From JAGVSR01 sp964458265 (GTDB taxonomy: Bacteria > Pseudomonadota > Alphaproteobacteria > Rhizobiales > Hyphomicrobiaceae): a stretch of 64,000 bases of DNA. Location of the stretch: NCBI GenBank assembly GCA_964458265.1, contig CAYWIF010000017.1, positions 1 to 64,000 of the forward strand. The letters are read 5' to 3'. This document shows, one piece after another, positions 1-9,181 of the stretch. A model generated the notes under the pieces. It had not been told where the DNA came from, ran no database searches, and worked only from the letters and a program-made list of their open reading frames with translations. The translations under genes and the position numbers were made by a program. Position 1 is the stretch's first letter. Each line of letters opens with the position of its first letter.

Positions 1-864
<864 letters not shown>

Positions 865-926
865 GTTGATCTCTGAAGCGGTCTCATAACGTCCCCGGTG
901 GTAGCATAAAGATGAGGAAAAAGGCG

Positions 927-1727
927 ATGCGGCGAACGCCGCCTCGGGATGACGGCAGAAGGGCCGGCTGCATGCTGTTGCTAACCAAACGCTTCAACGT
1001 TTTCAATATGCTGGCCGTGGGATGGTTTGCGGCCGCAGCGGGGATCGGCACCGGCGGTACACAGGCTGCTCCCAGCGACCCCGGTCCAGCACGCGAGACG
1101 CTTTCGCCGGAACCTGACCTCGTAACCGAAGCGCCCGACGGCCACTGCGCATTCGAGTCCGTTGACGCATCGCGTCTCAATCTTCAAACGGGCTTCGAGC
1201 CGGGCCTTAAATCGGGGACGGAGTTGCTCGCGCTCTACGTGCCTTGCCAATCGCTGGCGGCTTCGCAGTCCGGCGGGACGGATTGGCTACCGGAATGGGT
1301 CGCGGTCGAGAAAAACACCGTGACCTATCCCAGCGACGACGCGCGCAGCCTTGGATCGCATGGGGCGGTCAAGCAACTTTGCCAAGACGCGCAATCGGCT
1401 CAGTGGGGACACCCGGCGTATCAGGGTGCGGACTTCGCAGAGATGGTAAAGACGGCCAGCGCGAAACTCTCTCACGATAAGCCGGAGGTTTTTCTGGGCG
1501 TCGTGGGGGAAGAGGATCACGCGTGCTATCTGGCGGCACTCAGGCTTGTCTATTCGCCTTCGGGCATCAGGCAACGCTTTTTAGTCGTGCAGGCGTTTAT
1601 GCAGGCCGGGGACCGGTGGGTCACGCAAACTTTCAGACGTGAACTGAGCGACGCGCCGGACGACGCGAGGTTGATGTTCGCGCTGGCGAAGAAAGTGTCG
1701 AAGGCGTTCGCGGACAAGAACCGGTGA
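927..1727 (+). CDS. Hypothetical exported protein
   Basis: I do not recognise this 266-residue protein. The N-terminus has a basic stretch, then a hydrophobic segment (FNMLAVGWFAAAAGIGTGG) followed by alanine-rich residues, which looks like a signal peptide. The mature part has about four cysteines and a mixed alpha/beta composition, so a periplasmic location is inferred. ATG at 927 was chosen because GAGGA lies 8 bases upstream; ATG at 912 and 972 are alternatives in the same frame. It sits on the strand opposite to, and between, the two methylmalonyl-CoA mutase subunit genes; its stop is 7 bases from the end of the small-subunit gene, so the two are convergent. Confidence 0.7.
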   Translation: MRRTPPRDDGRRAGCMLLLTKRFNVFNMLAVGWFAAAAGIGTGGTQAAPSDPGPARETLSPEPDLVTEAPDGHCAFESVDASRLNLQTGFEPGLKSGTELLALYVPCQSLAASQSGGTDWLPEWVAVEKNTVTYPSDDARSLGSHGAVKQLCQDAQSAQWGHPAYQGADFAEMVKTASAKLSHDKPEVFLGVVGEEDHACYLAALRLVYSPSGIRQRFLVVQAFMQAGDRWVTQTFRRELSDAPDDARLMFALAKKVSKAFADKNR

Positions 1728-1734
1728 GCGCAGA

Positions 1735-3615
1735 TTAGCCCAGTTTCTTCTGAAGATCGCCAAGTGTTGCGACGGCATCTTGCCCAGCCGCGAGGAACTG
1801 GTCCACGCCAGCAGCCTTGAGAGCGGCTTCCCGATCGCCGGGGCGGCCAGCCATCAGCACCAGCTTCGCGCCAGCCGCCTTCAATGCCTTTGCGGTGAGT
1901 TCTGCGTGTTCCGCATTCACCGCGTCGGACGAGCAGATGCAGGCGGCGGAAAGGCTGGAGGATTTGAAGGCCTTGGCGGCGGCTTCGGCGTCGGCATAGC
2001 CGTCGGTCATCACGGCTGCGATGCCGCCGGCGGCAAGGTAGTTCTTGATCCAAGTGGAGCGGACGTTGTGGTCCACGACCTGGCCAAGGCTTGCCAGGAA
2101 AACTTCGTATGGTTTGCCGGTTTCGGCGGCGTGCGCGTCGGCGGCGTCGCGCAGGGCTTCGAACGGTTCGGCAAGGCGAACCTGCCGCAGCGGCGGGACG
2201 GTGACGGCCGGCTTTGGTGGGGCGGCGTCGACCTTTGGCCAGGGTCCGAGCGACACCCCGTCGTCGCCGAGCAGCGGAAAGGCCGAGACCCCCGTCAGTT
2301 CCGCGCGGCCGGTGGTGACGGCCTTGGCTTTGATGTCCGCGCTTTTTGCGATGTCGGATTGGACGGTTCCGGATTGGAGCGCGGCTGCCATGCCGCCGTG
2401 CTGTTCGATGTCTTGGAACAGTGACCAGGCTTTTTGCGCAAGGTCTTCGGTGAGCTTCTCGACGTACCAGGAGCCGCCGGCGGGGTCGCCGACGCGGCCG
2501 AGGTTGGATTCCTCCTGGCAGACGATCTGGATGTTGCGGGCCACGCGGCGGGCAAAGCTGTCCGTCTCACCCAGCGGATAGGTAAAGGGCAGGACTGTGA
2601 TGCTGTCGGCGCCGCCCAGGGCACCTGCCGCGCAGGCGATCGTGGTGCGAATGATATTCGTCCAAGGATCGCGCTTGGCCAGCATGCGCCAGGAGGTGAC
2701 GGCATCGAAGCGAACGTCCTTTGCAGCCCCCGCGGCACCGGATGCTTCCGCGACGCGTCCAACGAGGCGGCGGGCGGCGCGGATCTTGGCGATGCCGAGA
2801 AACTGGTCGGCGTCGAGGGCCAGCGAGACGGCGATCTTGGGGAGCGCGTCGGAGGGTGAGATCCCGGATTTTTCGGCGGCACGGAGATAAGCGACCAAGG
2901 TCGCCAGCATGGCGGCCAATTCCTGCGCTTCGGTGGCGCCGGCGCAGTGATAGGCGTTGCCATCGGCCATCAGCGCAGTAACACCCGGCATGTCCTTCGT
3001 GGCGCCGATCAGCGCGACGGACTGCGCAAGCGCGTCATCGAGCGGTAACGAGAGTTGGCCGGTGACGGCGAGAAGTCCGAGCGGATCGGCATTGAGGTGG
3101 CCGCGACGGGCGGCGGGTGCGATGCCTTTGGCGGTCCAAAGTGCGATCAACTCTTGAGCGGCGGCCGGCGTGTTCTCACCGGCGAGAAGCGAAACGGGGC
3201 AGATGTCGAGGAGGACCCCGTCCAGTGCCTTCGCGAGATTGCCGCCGGTCAGCGGCAGGCCGGCAGGCCCAATGAGAAGGGTGAGCGAGGTCGTGCCGCC
3301 GGCCAGGTCTTCAAGGATCGCTGCGTTGACGGCGGCAGGATCGCGACCCGCATGAAATTGCCGGATGTCCCAGCCGGAGTCTCTGGATGCCGCACGGTGT
3401 GCGAAAGCGGCGGTTCCGGTGTCACGTAATGCGTCGGCGGAGGTGTAGATCGGCTCGATGCGCAGGCCATCGGCAGTCTTGCCGACCATTTTCTTTTCGA
3501 ACTCTGCCCCCTTGATCGCCTTGTCGACGAGCGCGAGCCAGGCTTCTCGTGTCGCTTCCGTGAACCCCGCGGCGAGCGGCATGACGGGCGCGTCTGTCGA
3601 AGTCGGTTCGGTCAT
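1735..3615 (-). CDS. mutA: Methylmalonyl-CoA mutase small subunit
   Basis: The 626-residue small (non-catalytic) subunit of heterodimeric methylmalonyl-CoA mutase. It shares the barrel fold of the large subunit, with SWRMLAKRDPWTNIIRTTIA and EESNLGRVGDPAGGSWYVE as recognisable family blocks, and ends in a B12-binding-like domain (about residues 500-626: YADAEAAAKAFKSS, KLVLMAGRPGDREAALKAAG) without the DxHxxG cobalamin-histidine motif, as usual for this subunit. ATG at 3615 is preferred to GTG at 3645, although neither has a clear ribosome-binding site. In most genomes it directly precedes the large subunit; here an opposite-strand gene intervenes. Confidence 0.93.
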   Translation of the reverse strand: MTEPTSTDAPVMPLAAGFTEATREAWLALVDKAIKGAEFEKKMVGKTADGLRIEPIYTSADALRDTGTAAFAHRAASRDSGWDIRQFHAGRDPAAVNAAILEDLAGGTTSLTLLIGPAGLPLTGGNLAKALDGVLLDICPVSLLAGENTPAAAQELIALWTAKGIAPAARRGHLNADPLGLLAVTGQLSLPLDDALAQSVALIGATKDMPGVTALMADGNAYHCAGATEAQELAAMLATLVAYLRAAEKSGISPSDALPKIAVSLALDADQFLGIAKIRAARRLVGRVAEASGAAGAAKDVRFDAVTSWRMLAKRDPWTNIIRTTIACAAGALGGADSITVLPFTYPLGETDSFARRVARNIQIVCQEESNLGRVGDPAGGSWYVEKLTEDLAQKAWSLFQDIEQHGGMAAALQSGTVQSDIAKSADIKAKAVTTGRAELTGVSAFPLLGDDGVSLGPWPKVDAAPPKPAVTVPPLRQVRLAEPFEALRDAADAHAAETGKPYEVFLASLGQVVDHNVRSTWIKNYLAAGGIAAVMTDGYADAEAAAKAFKSSSLSAACICSSDAVNAEHAELTAKALKAAGAKLVLMAGRPGDREAALKAAGVDQFLAAGQDAVATLGDLQKKLG

Positions 3616-3920
3616 CGCAGGTTGTCCATCGATCGAGGGATCCACTGGCAGACAAATGGCCTGCGAGCGGTTCCGGGCTTGGGCAGTCTATAGGTGCAAG
3701 CTGCGGGCTTCGCATTCAAAAAACGGTCATACAGCGCTCGGTGCGACGCCGCGTCGAAGCAGAAAGTGTTTCGCGACAGGGCCCATCAGTGAGCCATGCA
3801 ACCGGGGTTTGCAATGGCGGGGTTTGCGTGCCAAGAGGGTCGCATTGGTGGAGGCGGCGAGTCGGGGATCGGCTCACCGCGCTTCGCCGATAAGCCCTTG
3901 GAATGCGGAGTGGCGGACCG

Positions 3921-5432
3921 ATGAGCGAGCAGGTTTTGCAGGACGGGAAGATCTTTGTCGGGCGGAGCATCAAGCCCGAATATCTCGATCTGAAACTCGC
4001 CAACCGGCACGGTCTCGTCACCGGTGCGACCGGGACGGGCAAGACCGTGACGCTGCAGGTGCTGGCCGAGGGGTTTTCTGCCGCCGGCGTGCCGGTATTC
4101 GCCGCCGACATCAAGGGCGACCTTTCCGGCATCGCGGCGGTTGGCGAGCCGAAGGATTTTCTCGTCAAGCGGGCCGGCGATGTCGGCCTCGGCGATGATT
4201 ACAAGAACCGCGCCTATCCATCGATTTTCTGGGATGTATTCGGCGAACAGGGACATCCGATCCGCGCCACGGTGCAGGACATGGGGCCGCTGCTGCTCTC
4301 GCGCCTCTTGGAACTCAATGAAGTCCAGGAAGGGGTGCTCAACATCGCTTTCCGGGTGGCGGCGGACGAAAAAATGCCGCTGCTCGATTTGAAGGATCTG
4401 CGCTCGCTGATGAACAACATCGCGGAGCGGTCGAAGGAGATCGGCGCGAAGTACGGGAACGTGGCGACAACGTCGATCGGCTCGATCCAGCGGCGCTTTC
4501 TGGTGCTGGAAGAACAGGGCGCTGATCAGTTTTTCGGTGAGCCGGCGCTCGACATCATGGACTTCATCCGCCTGGCGCCCGACGGGCGGGGCGTGATCAG
4601 CCTGCTCGCCGCCGACAGGTTGATGGAACGGCCGCGCCTCTACGCGACGTTCCTACTCTGGATGCTGTCGAAGCTCTGGATGACGTTGCCGGAAGTCGGC
4701 GATCAGCCCAAGCCCAAGCTCGTGTTCTTCTTCGATGAGGCGCATCTGCTCTTCAATGAAGCGCCTAAGGCGCTGCTGGAGCGCATCGAGCAGGTCGCGC
4801 GGCTCATCCGCTCCAAGGGCGTCGGCGTCTATTTCATTACGCAGAACCCGATGGACGTTCCCAATTCTGTCTCCGCACAGTTGGGCAACCGCGTGCAACA
4901 CGCGCTGCGGGCCTTCACGCCCCAGGAACAAAAGGCGGTGAAAGCTGCCGCGACGACGTTCAGGAAGAACCCCGATCTCGACACCGAAAAGGTGATCATG
5001 GAATTGAAGGTCGGCGAAGCGCTGGTGTCGATGCTCGAAAATAAGGGCGAACCGTCGATGGTGCAGCGGACGCTGATCCGCCCGCCTGAGGCGCGGCTTG
5101 GTCCTGTTTCGAAGGACGAACGCCTGAGCGTTATCGAATATAGCCCCGTCTATGGAAAGTACGAGGAAGCCGTCGATCGCGAAAGCGCGCATGAAATCCT
5201 GACGAAGCGGACCGAGGCGGCTGCGCAGGAGGCCAACGCGGGCGAAGGCGGAAGCTGGACCGACGTTATCCTGGGCGGTGGGTCCGCGACCGGCAGCAAG
5301 ACTGGAACGCGGCGCGGCCAGCAGGGCATGGGTGACATGATCGGCAAGGAACTGCAGCGGTCGCTTTCGCGCACGATTGCGACCACGATCAAGAACATCA
5401 TCGTCGGCTCGATCAAGGGCGGCCGGCGCTAA
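3921..5432 (+). CDS. HerA-like / DUF853 family P-loop ATPase
   Basis: A 503-residue ATPase of the HerA-FtsK superfamily, DUF853 (YjgR-like) branch. Walker A is GATGTGKT at residues 35-42, and Walker B is the hydrophobic strand KLVFFFDEAHLLF. Other typical blocks are FAADIKGDLSG and the arginine/glutamine-rich ITQNPMDVPNSV segment. The C-terminal 60 residues are low-complexity Gly/Ser/Arg followed by a hydrophobic tail. Family members are predicted DNA-translocating or remodelling ATPases, with no firm physiological role known to me. ATG at 3921 has GGAG 10 bases upstream; the upstream ATG at 3903 is less likely. It appears monocistronic. Confidence 0.9.
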   Translation: MSEQVLQDGKIFVGRSIKPEYLDLKLANRHGLVTGATGTGKTVTLQVLAEGFSAAGVPVFAADIKGDLSGIAAVGEPKDFLVKRAGDVGLGDDYKNRAYPSIFWDVFGEQGHPIRATVQDMGPLLLSRLLELNEVQEGVLNIAFRVAADEKMPLLDLKDLRSLMNNIAERSKEIGAKYGNVATTSIGSIQRRFLVLEEQGADQFFGEPALDIMDFIRLAPDGRGVISLLAADRLMERPRLYATFLLWMLSKLWMTLPEVGDQPKPKLVFFFDEAHLLFNEAPKALLERIEQVARLIRSKGVGVYFITQNPMDVPNSVSAQLGNRVQHALRAFTPQEQKAVKAAATTFRKNPDLDTEKVIMELKVGEALVSMLENKGEPSMVQRTLIRPPEARLGPVSKDERLSVIEYSPVYGKYEEAVDRESAHEILTKRTEAAAQEANAGEGGSWTDVILGGGSATGSKTGTRRGQQGMGDMIGKELQRSLSRTIATTIKNIIVGSIKGGRR

Positions 5433-5514
5433 CTCAATTTGACCGGGGTCAAAGTGGCAGCGGCCCAGTTCGGCGCATGTTGTCCGCTCACGTTTGCCAA
5501 CGGGAGCCCGGGCC

Positions 5515-5841
5515 ATGTCTCGATACGTCATCGCGGTTGGGATGCTGGTTTGTGCCTGCGCCGTTGCGCATGCCGATGATGCCGCCATGATCGCGAAGGG
5601 GCGTGCGTTGGTCGAAGCCAATTGCGCGCGGTGCCACGCCATCGGCCGTGACGACGCCAGCCCGCATGACAAGGCGCCGCCGTTTCGCGACGTGGTGAAG
5701 ATCTATCCCAGCGAAAACTTGGCCGAAGCGCTCGCGGAAGGCATTGTGTCCGGCCATCCGGATATGCCGGTGTTCAAGTTCGAGCCACCGGAAATCGAAG
5801 CTTTCCTGGGCTATCTGAACAGCTTATCCGAAAGCCCCTGA
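5515..5841 (+). CDS. Small class I cytochrome c
   Basis: A 108-residue secreted c-type cytochrome. A signal peptide (SRYVIAVGMLVCACAVAHA) is followed by a single heme-binding motif CARCH, with the axial methionine probably in HPDMPVF near residue 82. The length and single heme fit a periplasmic electron carrier. ATG at 5515 follows CGGGAG at 5501-5506 and gives a clean signal peptide; the ORF continues 7 codons upstream without a ribosome-binding site. Partner oxidoreductases cannot be named from the neighbourhood, since the flanking genes encode an ATPase and an LprI-like protein. Confidence 0.88.
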   Translation: MSRYVIAVGMLVCACAVAHADDAAMIAKGRALVEANCARCHAIGRDDASPHDKAPPFRDVVKIYPSENLAEALAEGIVSGHPDMPVFKFEPPEIEAFLGYLNSLSESP

Positions 5842-5938
5842 AGTTAAACCCAGCATGAACGCGCAGTTCAGAGGGAATTCAGGCGGCGGACGGCACAGTG
5901 CGTCTCATCGGTCAAACCTCTAACCGGAGACGCGTCCC

Positions 5939-6280
5939 ATGAAACTTCTGATCGGTGCCATCGCAACTGCCGCCGTGATGTCCACTTCGATGGCGCCAGC
6001 CAAGGCCGCGAGCTACAGCTGCATGGAACTGGAAGGCCGGCCGGCCGCCGAGGTGCGCGTGTGTCAGAACCGCTGGCTCGGCAATCTCGACGAGCGCATG
6101 GACAGCTGGTATCGCCGCGCTCTTGAGCGGGCGCGCTATTTCGATCAGACAGGCCAGGTGCGGGGCGACCAGCGGTCCTGGATCGCACAGCGCAACGCCT
6201 GCGGCTCGAGCTTCTTTTGCATTCGCCGCGCTTACATCAACCGCATTCGCGTGCTGAAGAACTACGTCGAACACGTTTGA
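5939..6280 (+). CDS. LprI/DUF1311-like secreted protein
   Basis: A 113-residue secreted protein with signal peptide (KLLIGAIATAAVMSTSMAPAKA). The mature part matches the LprI N-terminal-like (lysozyme inhibitor, DUF1311) pattern: paired cysteines, LGNLDERMDSWYRRAL, SWIAQRNACGS and a final C-x-x-x-Y-x-x-R-I-x-x-L helix. The family founder, mycobacterial LprI, inhibits lysozyme; whether this protein does so is inference. ATG at 5939 is preceded by CCGGAG. A GC-rich inverted repeat (about 6292-6317) follows the stop but has no T-run. Confidence 0.75.
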   Translation: MKLLIGAIATAAVMSTSMAPAKAASYSCMELEGRPAAEVRVCQNRWLGNLDERMDSWYRRALERARYFDQTGQVRGDQRSWIAQRNACGSSFFCIRRAYINRIRVLKNYVEHV

Positions 6281-6457
6281 TTGCGCGCTGCGGGCCGGCT
6301 CCAGGCGAGCCGGTCCCTCATGCGGTTGGCAATGGCGTTTTCTGTTGAATGATCGATGGCGGTCCGCAAGCGCGGCCAAAATTCATCTGCAAGAAGATAG
6401 AAATTATCGCTTGCTGGATGCTTGCCTGGGTCGCCATGCGAGGTGGCGTGATGATTG

Positions 6458-7849
6458 TTATTGCGAGCCAGTTTCGATGGACGACAGGCGGTCCATGGCG
6501 ACGGGCTTGGGCGGCGCGGTTTCTGGAGTGGGTTCCGCAGGAGGTTGGTCGCCGGCCGGCGGTTGTGCTGCGGCGGGATTTTCGGGCTGCGTGATTGCGT
6601 CAGGTGCGGGCTTCGGTTTGGCGACGCGGGCCGGGGCATCGTCCGGTATGTCGATTGGCTTTTTGCGCCATTCCTTGGCTTTGCCGATGCGGACGCCTTC
6701 CTCGAAGAGCGCGCGCTGGTAGTCGAGATCGAATTTTTCCGTGTAGGCGTGCTTGAAGTCGGCGGGTATGGCGACCGAGTTGAAGTCGGCGCCAGCGTCC
6801 TTCGCCATGCGGTAGATGCGGTAGTTGTCGCCCTTGTGCTGGTAGAGCATGAGCGCGTTGATGCTTTCGCCGGCGATCTGGAAGGTCGATGGCTTAACGG
6901 CACCGAACTGCGGTGTCATCTTGCCGTTGTGAACCAGGTACAGGCGGCGCTGCGGCGGCTTTGGATAGAGCACGTCGAAAGCCTTGAAGGGCAGGTTCAC
7001 GGGCGTCACGTAGATTTGCCGCGTGACGCCGCCATCGACGTGCATCTCGTCGTAGATCTTTCCGTCGGCGCGCACTTTGATATTCACCGGCGGGAAGAGG
7101 CCAGGGATCGCGGCGGATGCGACAATCACGTCGCGGAAGAGTTGCACGGCTTCCGGATTGTCGTAGTGGCGTGCGATGGCGCCCATGTTCCAGACGACGG
7201 GCCGCTTCGCGTCGAGATTGGTGGTTCCGACGGTCAGCAGACGGCCGCGCTCGTATTCTTGCGAGACGGCTTTCAGGAAATCTCGGTCGACGTACTTTGC
7301 CACCAACTTGCGCAGTGGCCCCGTGTCGGCAAGTGCCTGACCGCCGAGAAGACCGTTGACGATCTGGGGAACAACCAGCTCGTCGGTTTTGTATTCCGTC
7401 CAGATTTCGCGCATCTGGCCGTCGTATTTCGGACCGAGGAAGGCGAATGGCGCGATGATCGAGCCGGCGGACACGCCCGTCACATGCTCGAACTCGGGAC
7501 GGTCGCCGCGCGCCGTCCAGCCAGTGAGCACGCCCGCGCCGAACGCGCCGTCCGATCCGCCACCCGACAAGGCGAGAACGTCGATCTGCGTGCGGCCGTT
7601 GACGAGTGGCGCGCTGGAACCAAGCTTCGGAATGCCCTGGAGTTGTTCAGCGTAGGTCTTTTTCAGATCCTTGGGCGCTTCATCCGCCCAGAACCGGGCA
7701 CCCTTGATGTTGGGGATGTTGGCCGTTTCTGCGGCGGACGCCGTCGGGACTGGGCTGCGCTCGATCGCGCCCGCGCAGCCGCCCAGGAGCGCCGCCGCAA
7801 CGCTAAATCCAACGATGACGGCTAGCGCCCGCAAGAGTACCCCCGACAC
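6458..7849 (-). CDS. Patatin-like phospholipase, lipoprotein
   Basis: About 463 residues. The N-terminus is a lipoprotein signal ending in the lipobox ALLGGC. The patatin domain shows the oxyanion glycine loop LALSGGGSDGAFGAG, the nucleophile elbow GVSAGS (GxSxG) and the second dyad element DGG in MHVDGGVTRQ, so the Ser-Asp dyad is complete. The last 70 residues are proline- and alanine-rich, probably disordered. It should be a membrane-anchored periplasmic lipid acyl hydrolase. The longest frame starts at TTG 7861; GTG at 7849 gives a more normal signal peptide. The gene is downstream of sodB on the same strand but separated from it by a terminator. Confidence 0.9.
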   Translation of the reverse strand: MSGVLLRALAVIVGFSVAAALLGGCAGAIERSPVPTASAAETANIPNIKGARFWADEAPKDLKKTYAEQLQGIPKLGSSAPLVNGRTQIDVLALSGGGSDGAFGAGVLTGWTARGDRPEFEHVTGVSAGSIIAPFAFLGPKYDGQMREIWTEYKTDELVVPQIVNGLLGGQALADTGPLRKLVAKYVDRDFLKAVSQEYERGRLLTVGTTNLDAKRPVVWNMGAIARHYDNPEAVQLFRDVIVASAAIPGLFPPVNIKVRADGKIYDEMHVDGGVTRQIYVTPVNLPFKAFDVLYPKPPQRRLYLVHNGKMTPQFGAVKPSTFQIAGESINALMLYQHKGDNYRIYRMAKDAGADFNSVAIPADFKHAYTEKFDLDYQRALFEEGVRIGKAKEWRKKPIDIPDDAPARVAKPKPAPDAITQPENPAAAQPPAGDQPPAEPTPETAPPKPVAMDRLSSIETGSQ

Positions 7850-7935
7850 ATCCCACTGCAATTGGGCTTAGCATACGTATGAATGCTAACAAATTGGATG
7901 AAGCAGGCCGGAGTGCGGCGGGAGGGGACGGATGC

Positions 7936-7962
7936 AAAAAAGCCACCCGGCTCGCGGGTGGC
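7936..7962 (-). terminator. Rho-independent terminator downstream of sodB
   Basis: On the minus strand, an 8-bp perfect GC-rich stem (7942-7949 with 7955-7962) with a 5-base loop is followed by six Ts (the A-run at 7936-7941). It lies about 30 bases past the sodB stop and separates it from the patatin gene. Confidence 0.9.
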
Positions 7963-7993
7963 TCTTGAAATTGCACGGTAAATTGACCTTTGT

Positions 7994-8584
7994 TCAACCC
8001 ATCATCTGGTCCACGTATTCCCAATTGACCAAGTTGTCGAACCAGGCTTCGAGGTATTTCGGGCGCGCATTGCGATAATCGATGTAATAGCTGTGCTCCC
8101 AAACATCGACGCCGAGGATCGGCTGGGCGCCGTGCATGAGCGGATTTTCGCCGTTGGGGGTCTTGGGGATTTCGAGCTTGCCGTCGCGAAGAGCGAGCCA
8201 AGCCCAGCCCGAGCCGAATTGGGTGGTCCCGGCATTGAGGAAATCAGCGCGTACCTTGTCGAAGCCGCCATATTCGCCGACAAGGCGCTCCAGGCGGCCC
8301 GGCAGTTTCTTGCCACCGCCGTTCGGTTTCATCCAGTTCCAAAAGTGAATGTGATTGTAGTGCTGGCCGACGTTGTTCACGAGGCCCGCATTCTTGGCGT
8401 TGTAGGCGGCCACGCAAATTTCTTCGATGGATTTGCCTTCCAGGCCGGAGCCGGCGATGAGCTTGTTGCCGTTATCGACGTATGCCTGGTGATGCTTGTC
8501 GTGGTGGAACTGCAGGGTTTCCGCGGACATATAAGGCTGGAGAGCATCATAGGCATAGGGAAGTTCGGGCAGCTTGAATGTCAT
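7994..8584 (-). CDS. sodB: Superoxide dismutase, Fe/Mn family
   Basis: A 196-residue iron/manganese superoxide dismutase converting superoxide to H2O2 and O2 in the cytoplasm. Metal ligands are visible: the first His in QFHHDKHHQAY, the second His in HYNHIHFWNWM, and the Asp/His pair in DVWEHSYYIDYRN. Length is normal for the family. ATG at 8584 has GGAG 7-10 bases upstream; the frame extends 26 codons further without homology. The Fe versus Mn preference cannot be settled by eye, though the family in this order is usually annotated Fe-type. Transcribed alone and ended by the adjacent terminator. Confidence 0.97.
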   Translation of the reverse strand: MTFKLPELPYAYDALQPYMSAETLQFHHDKHHQAYVDNGNKLIAGSGLEGKSIEEICVAAYNAKNAGLVNNVGQHYNHIHFWNWMKPNGGGKKLPGRLERLVGEYGGFDKVRADFLNAGTTQFGSGWAWLALRDGKLEIPKTPNGENPLMHGAQPILGVDVWEHSYYIDYRNARPKYLEAWFDNLVNWEYVDQMMG

Positions 8585-9181
8585 CGGAATCTCCACTGGA
8601 AAGGGCGGGGTGGCGCGGGACGTGCCCGAACCACGGGCAAGGGGCGGGTTGGCGGCGCGCAACGTAGCCGTGCCGCTCTAGCGAAACAAGTCTTGGGAGA
8701 ATTGGGTTCCCGCGGCGACACGTAATGTTGCCGGTTCGAGACGGGAGCGACGGCTGAGGGCGGGGCGAATTGCCGATCGATGCCGCGGGCGGTCGCGAAA
8801 AAGGAGGCGCCCCGACCCTGAACGGAGCGCCCCCTTGGATCACGCCGGGGAAGTCTAGATTTCAGGGTCCGGCCAGAATGGCGGATGAGCACTGAACACG
8901 TTCTGAATGTCGTGTTCATCTGAGGTTCATCGGCCGATCCGAGAAAAGTGGGCGTCGGCGCGCGCGCGTTAGCCTGTACCCTTCACCATTCGTACGAATG
9001 CGGGGGTCTTCAACCGTTGCTGGGTGTTGCTCTTTCCGGTCGCCTAGCGCCAAGTAGGGTAGCGGCATTAATTTGCAATTCCGGCTTGGCACCCAAATGC
9101 TGCAAAACGCCCGCCGACGGATTTCGGGCGGCCCCGCCGTTCCTGATGCGCACTTCGTTCGATCGCAGATGAAAGTTCTCC
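8585..9181. other. 597-bp gene-free region between divergent sodB and the efflux operon
   Basis: No convincing coding frame on either strand. It should hold the promoters of sodB (left) and of the adaptor-ABC operon (right). The one clear element is the inverted repeat listed at 8894-8917. The left half is strongly GC-rich. Confidence 0.6.
8894..8917. promoter_or_regulatory. Candidate operator: 7-bp inverted repeat upstream of the efflux operon
   Basis: Perfect arms GAACACG and CGTGTTC separated by 10 bases, with a second GTTCATC-like half-site directly downstream. The spacing suits a dimeric regulator. It lies about 265 bases upstream of the adaptor start. The regulator is unknown and the function is inference. 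Confidence 0.35.

Noticed and set aside
8585..9181. Small genes in the sodB/efflux intergenic region
   Set aside because: Frames at 8948-9172 and 9010-9264 have no ribosome-binding site or recognisable protein features and overlap the adaptor start.
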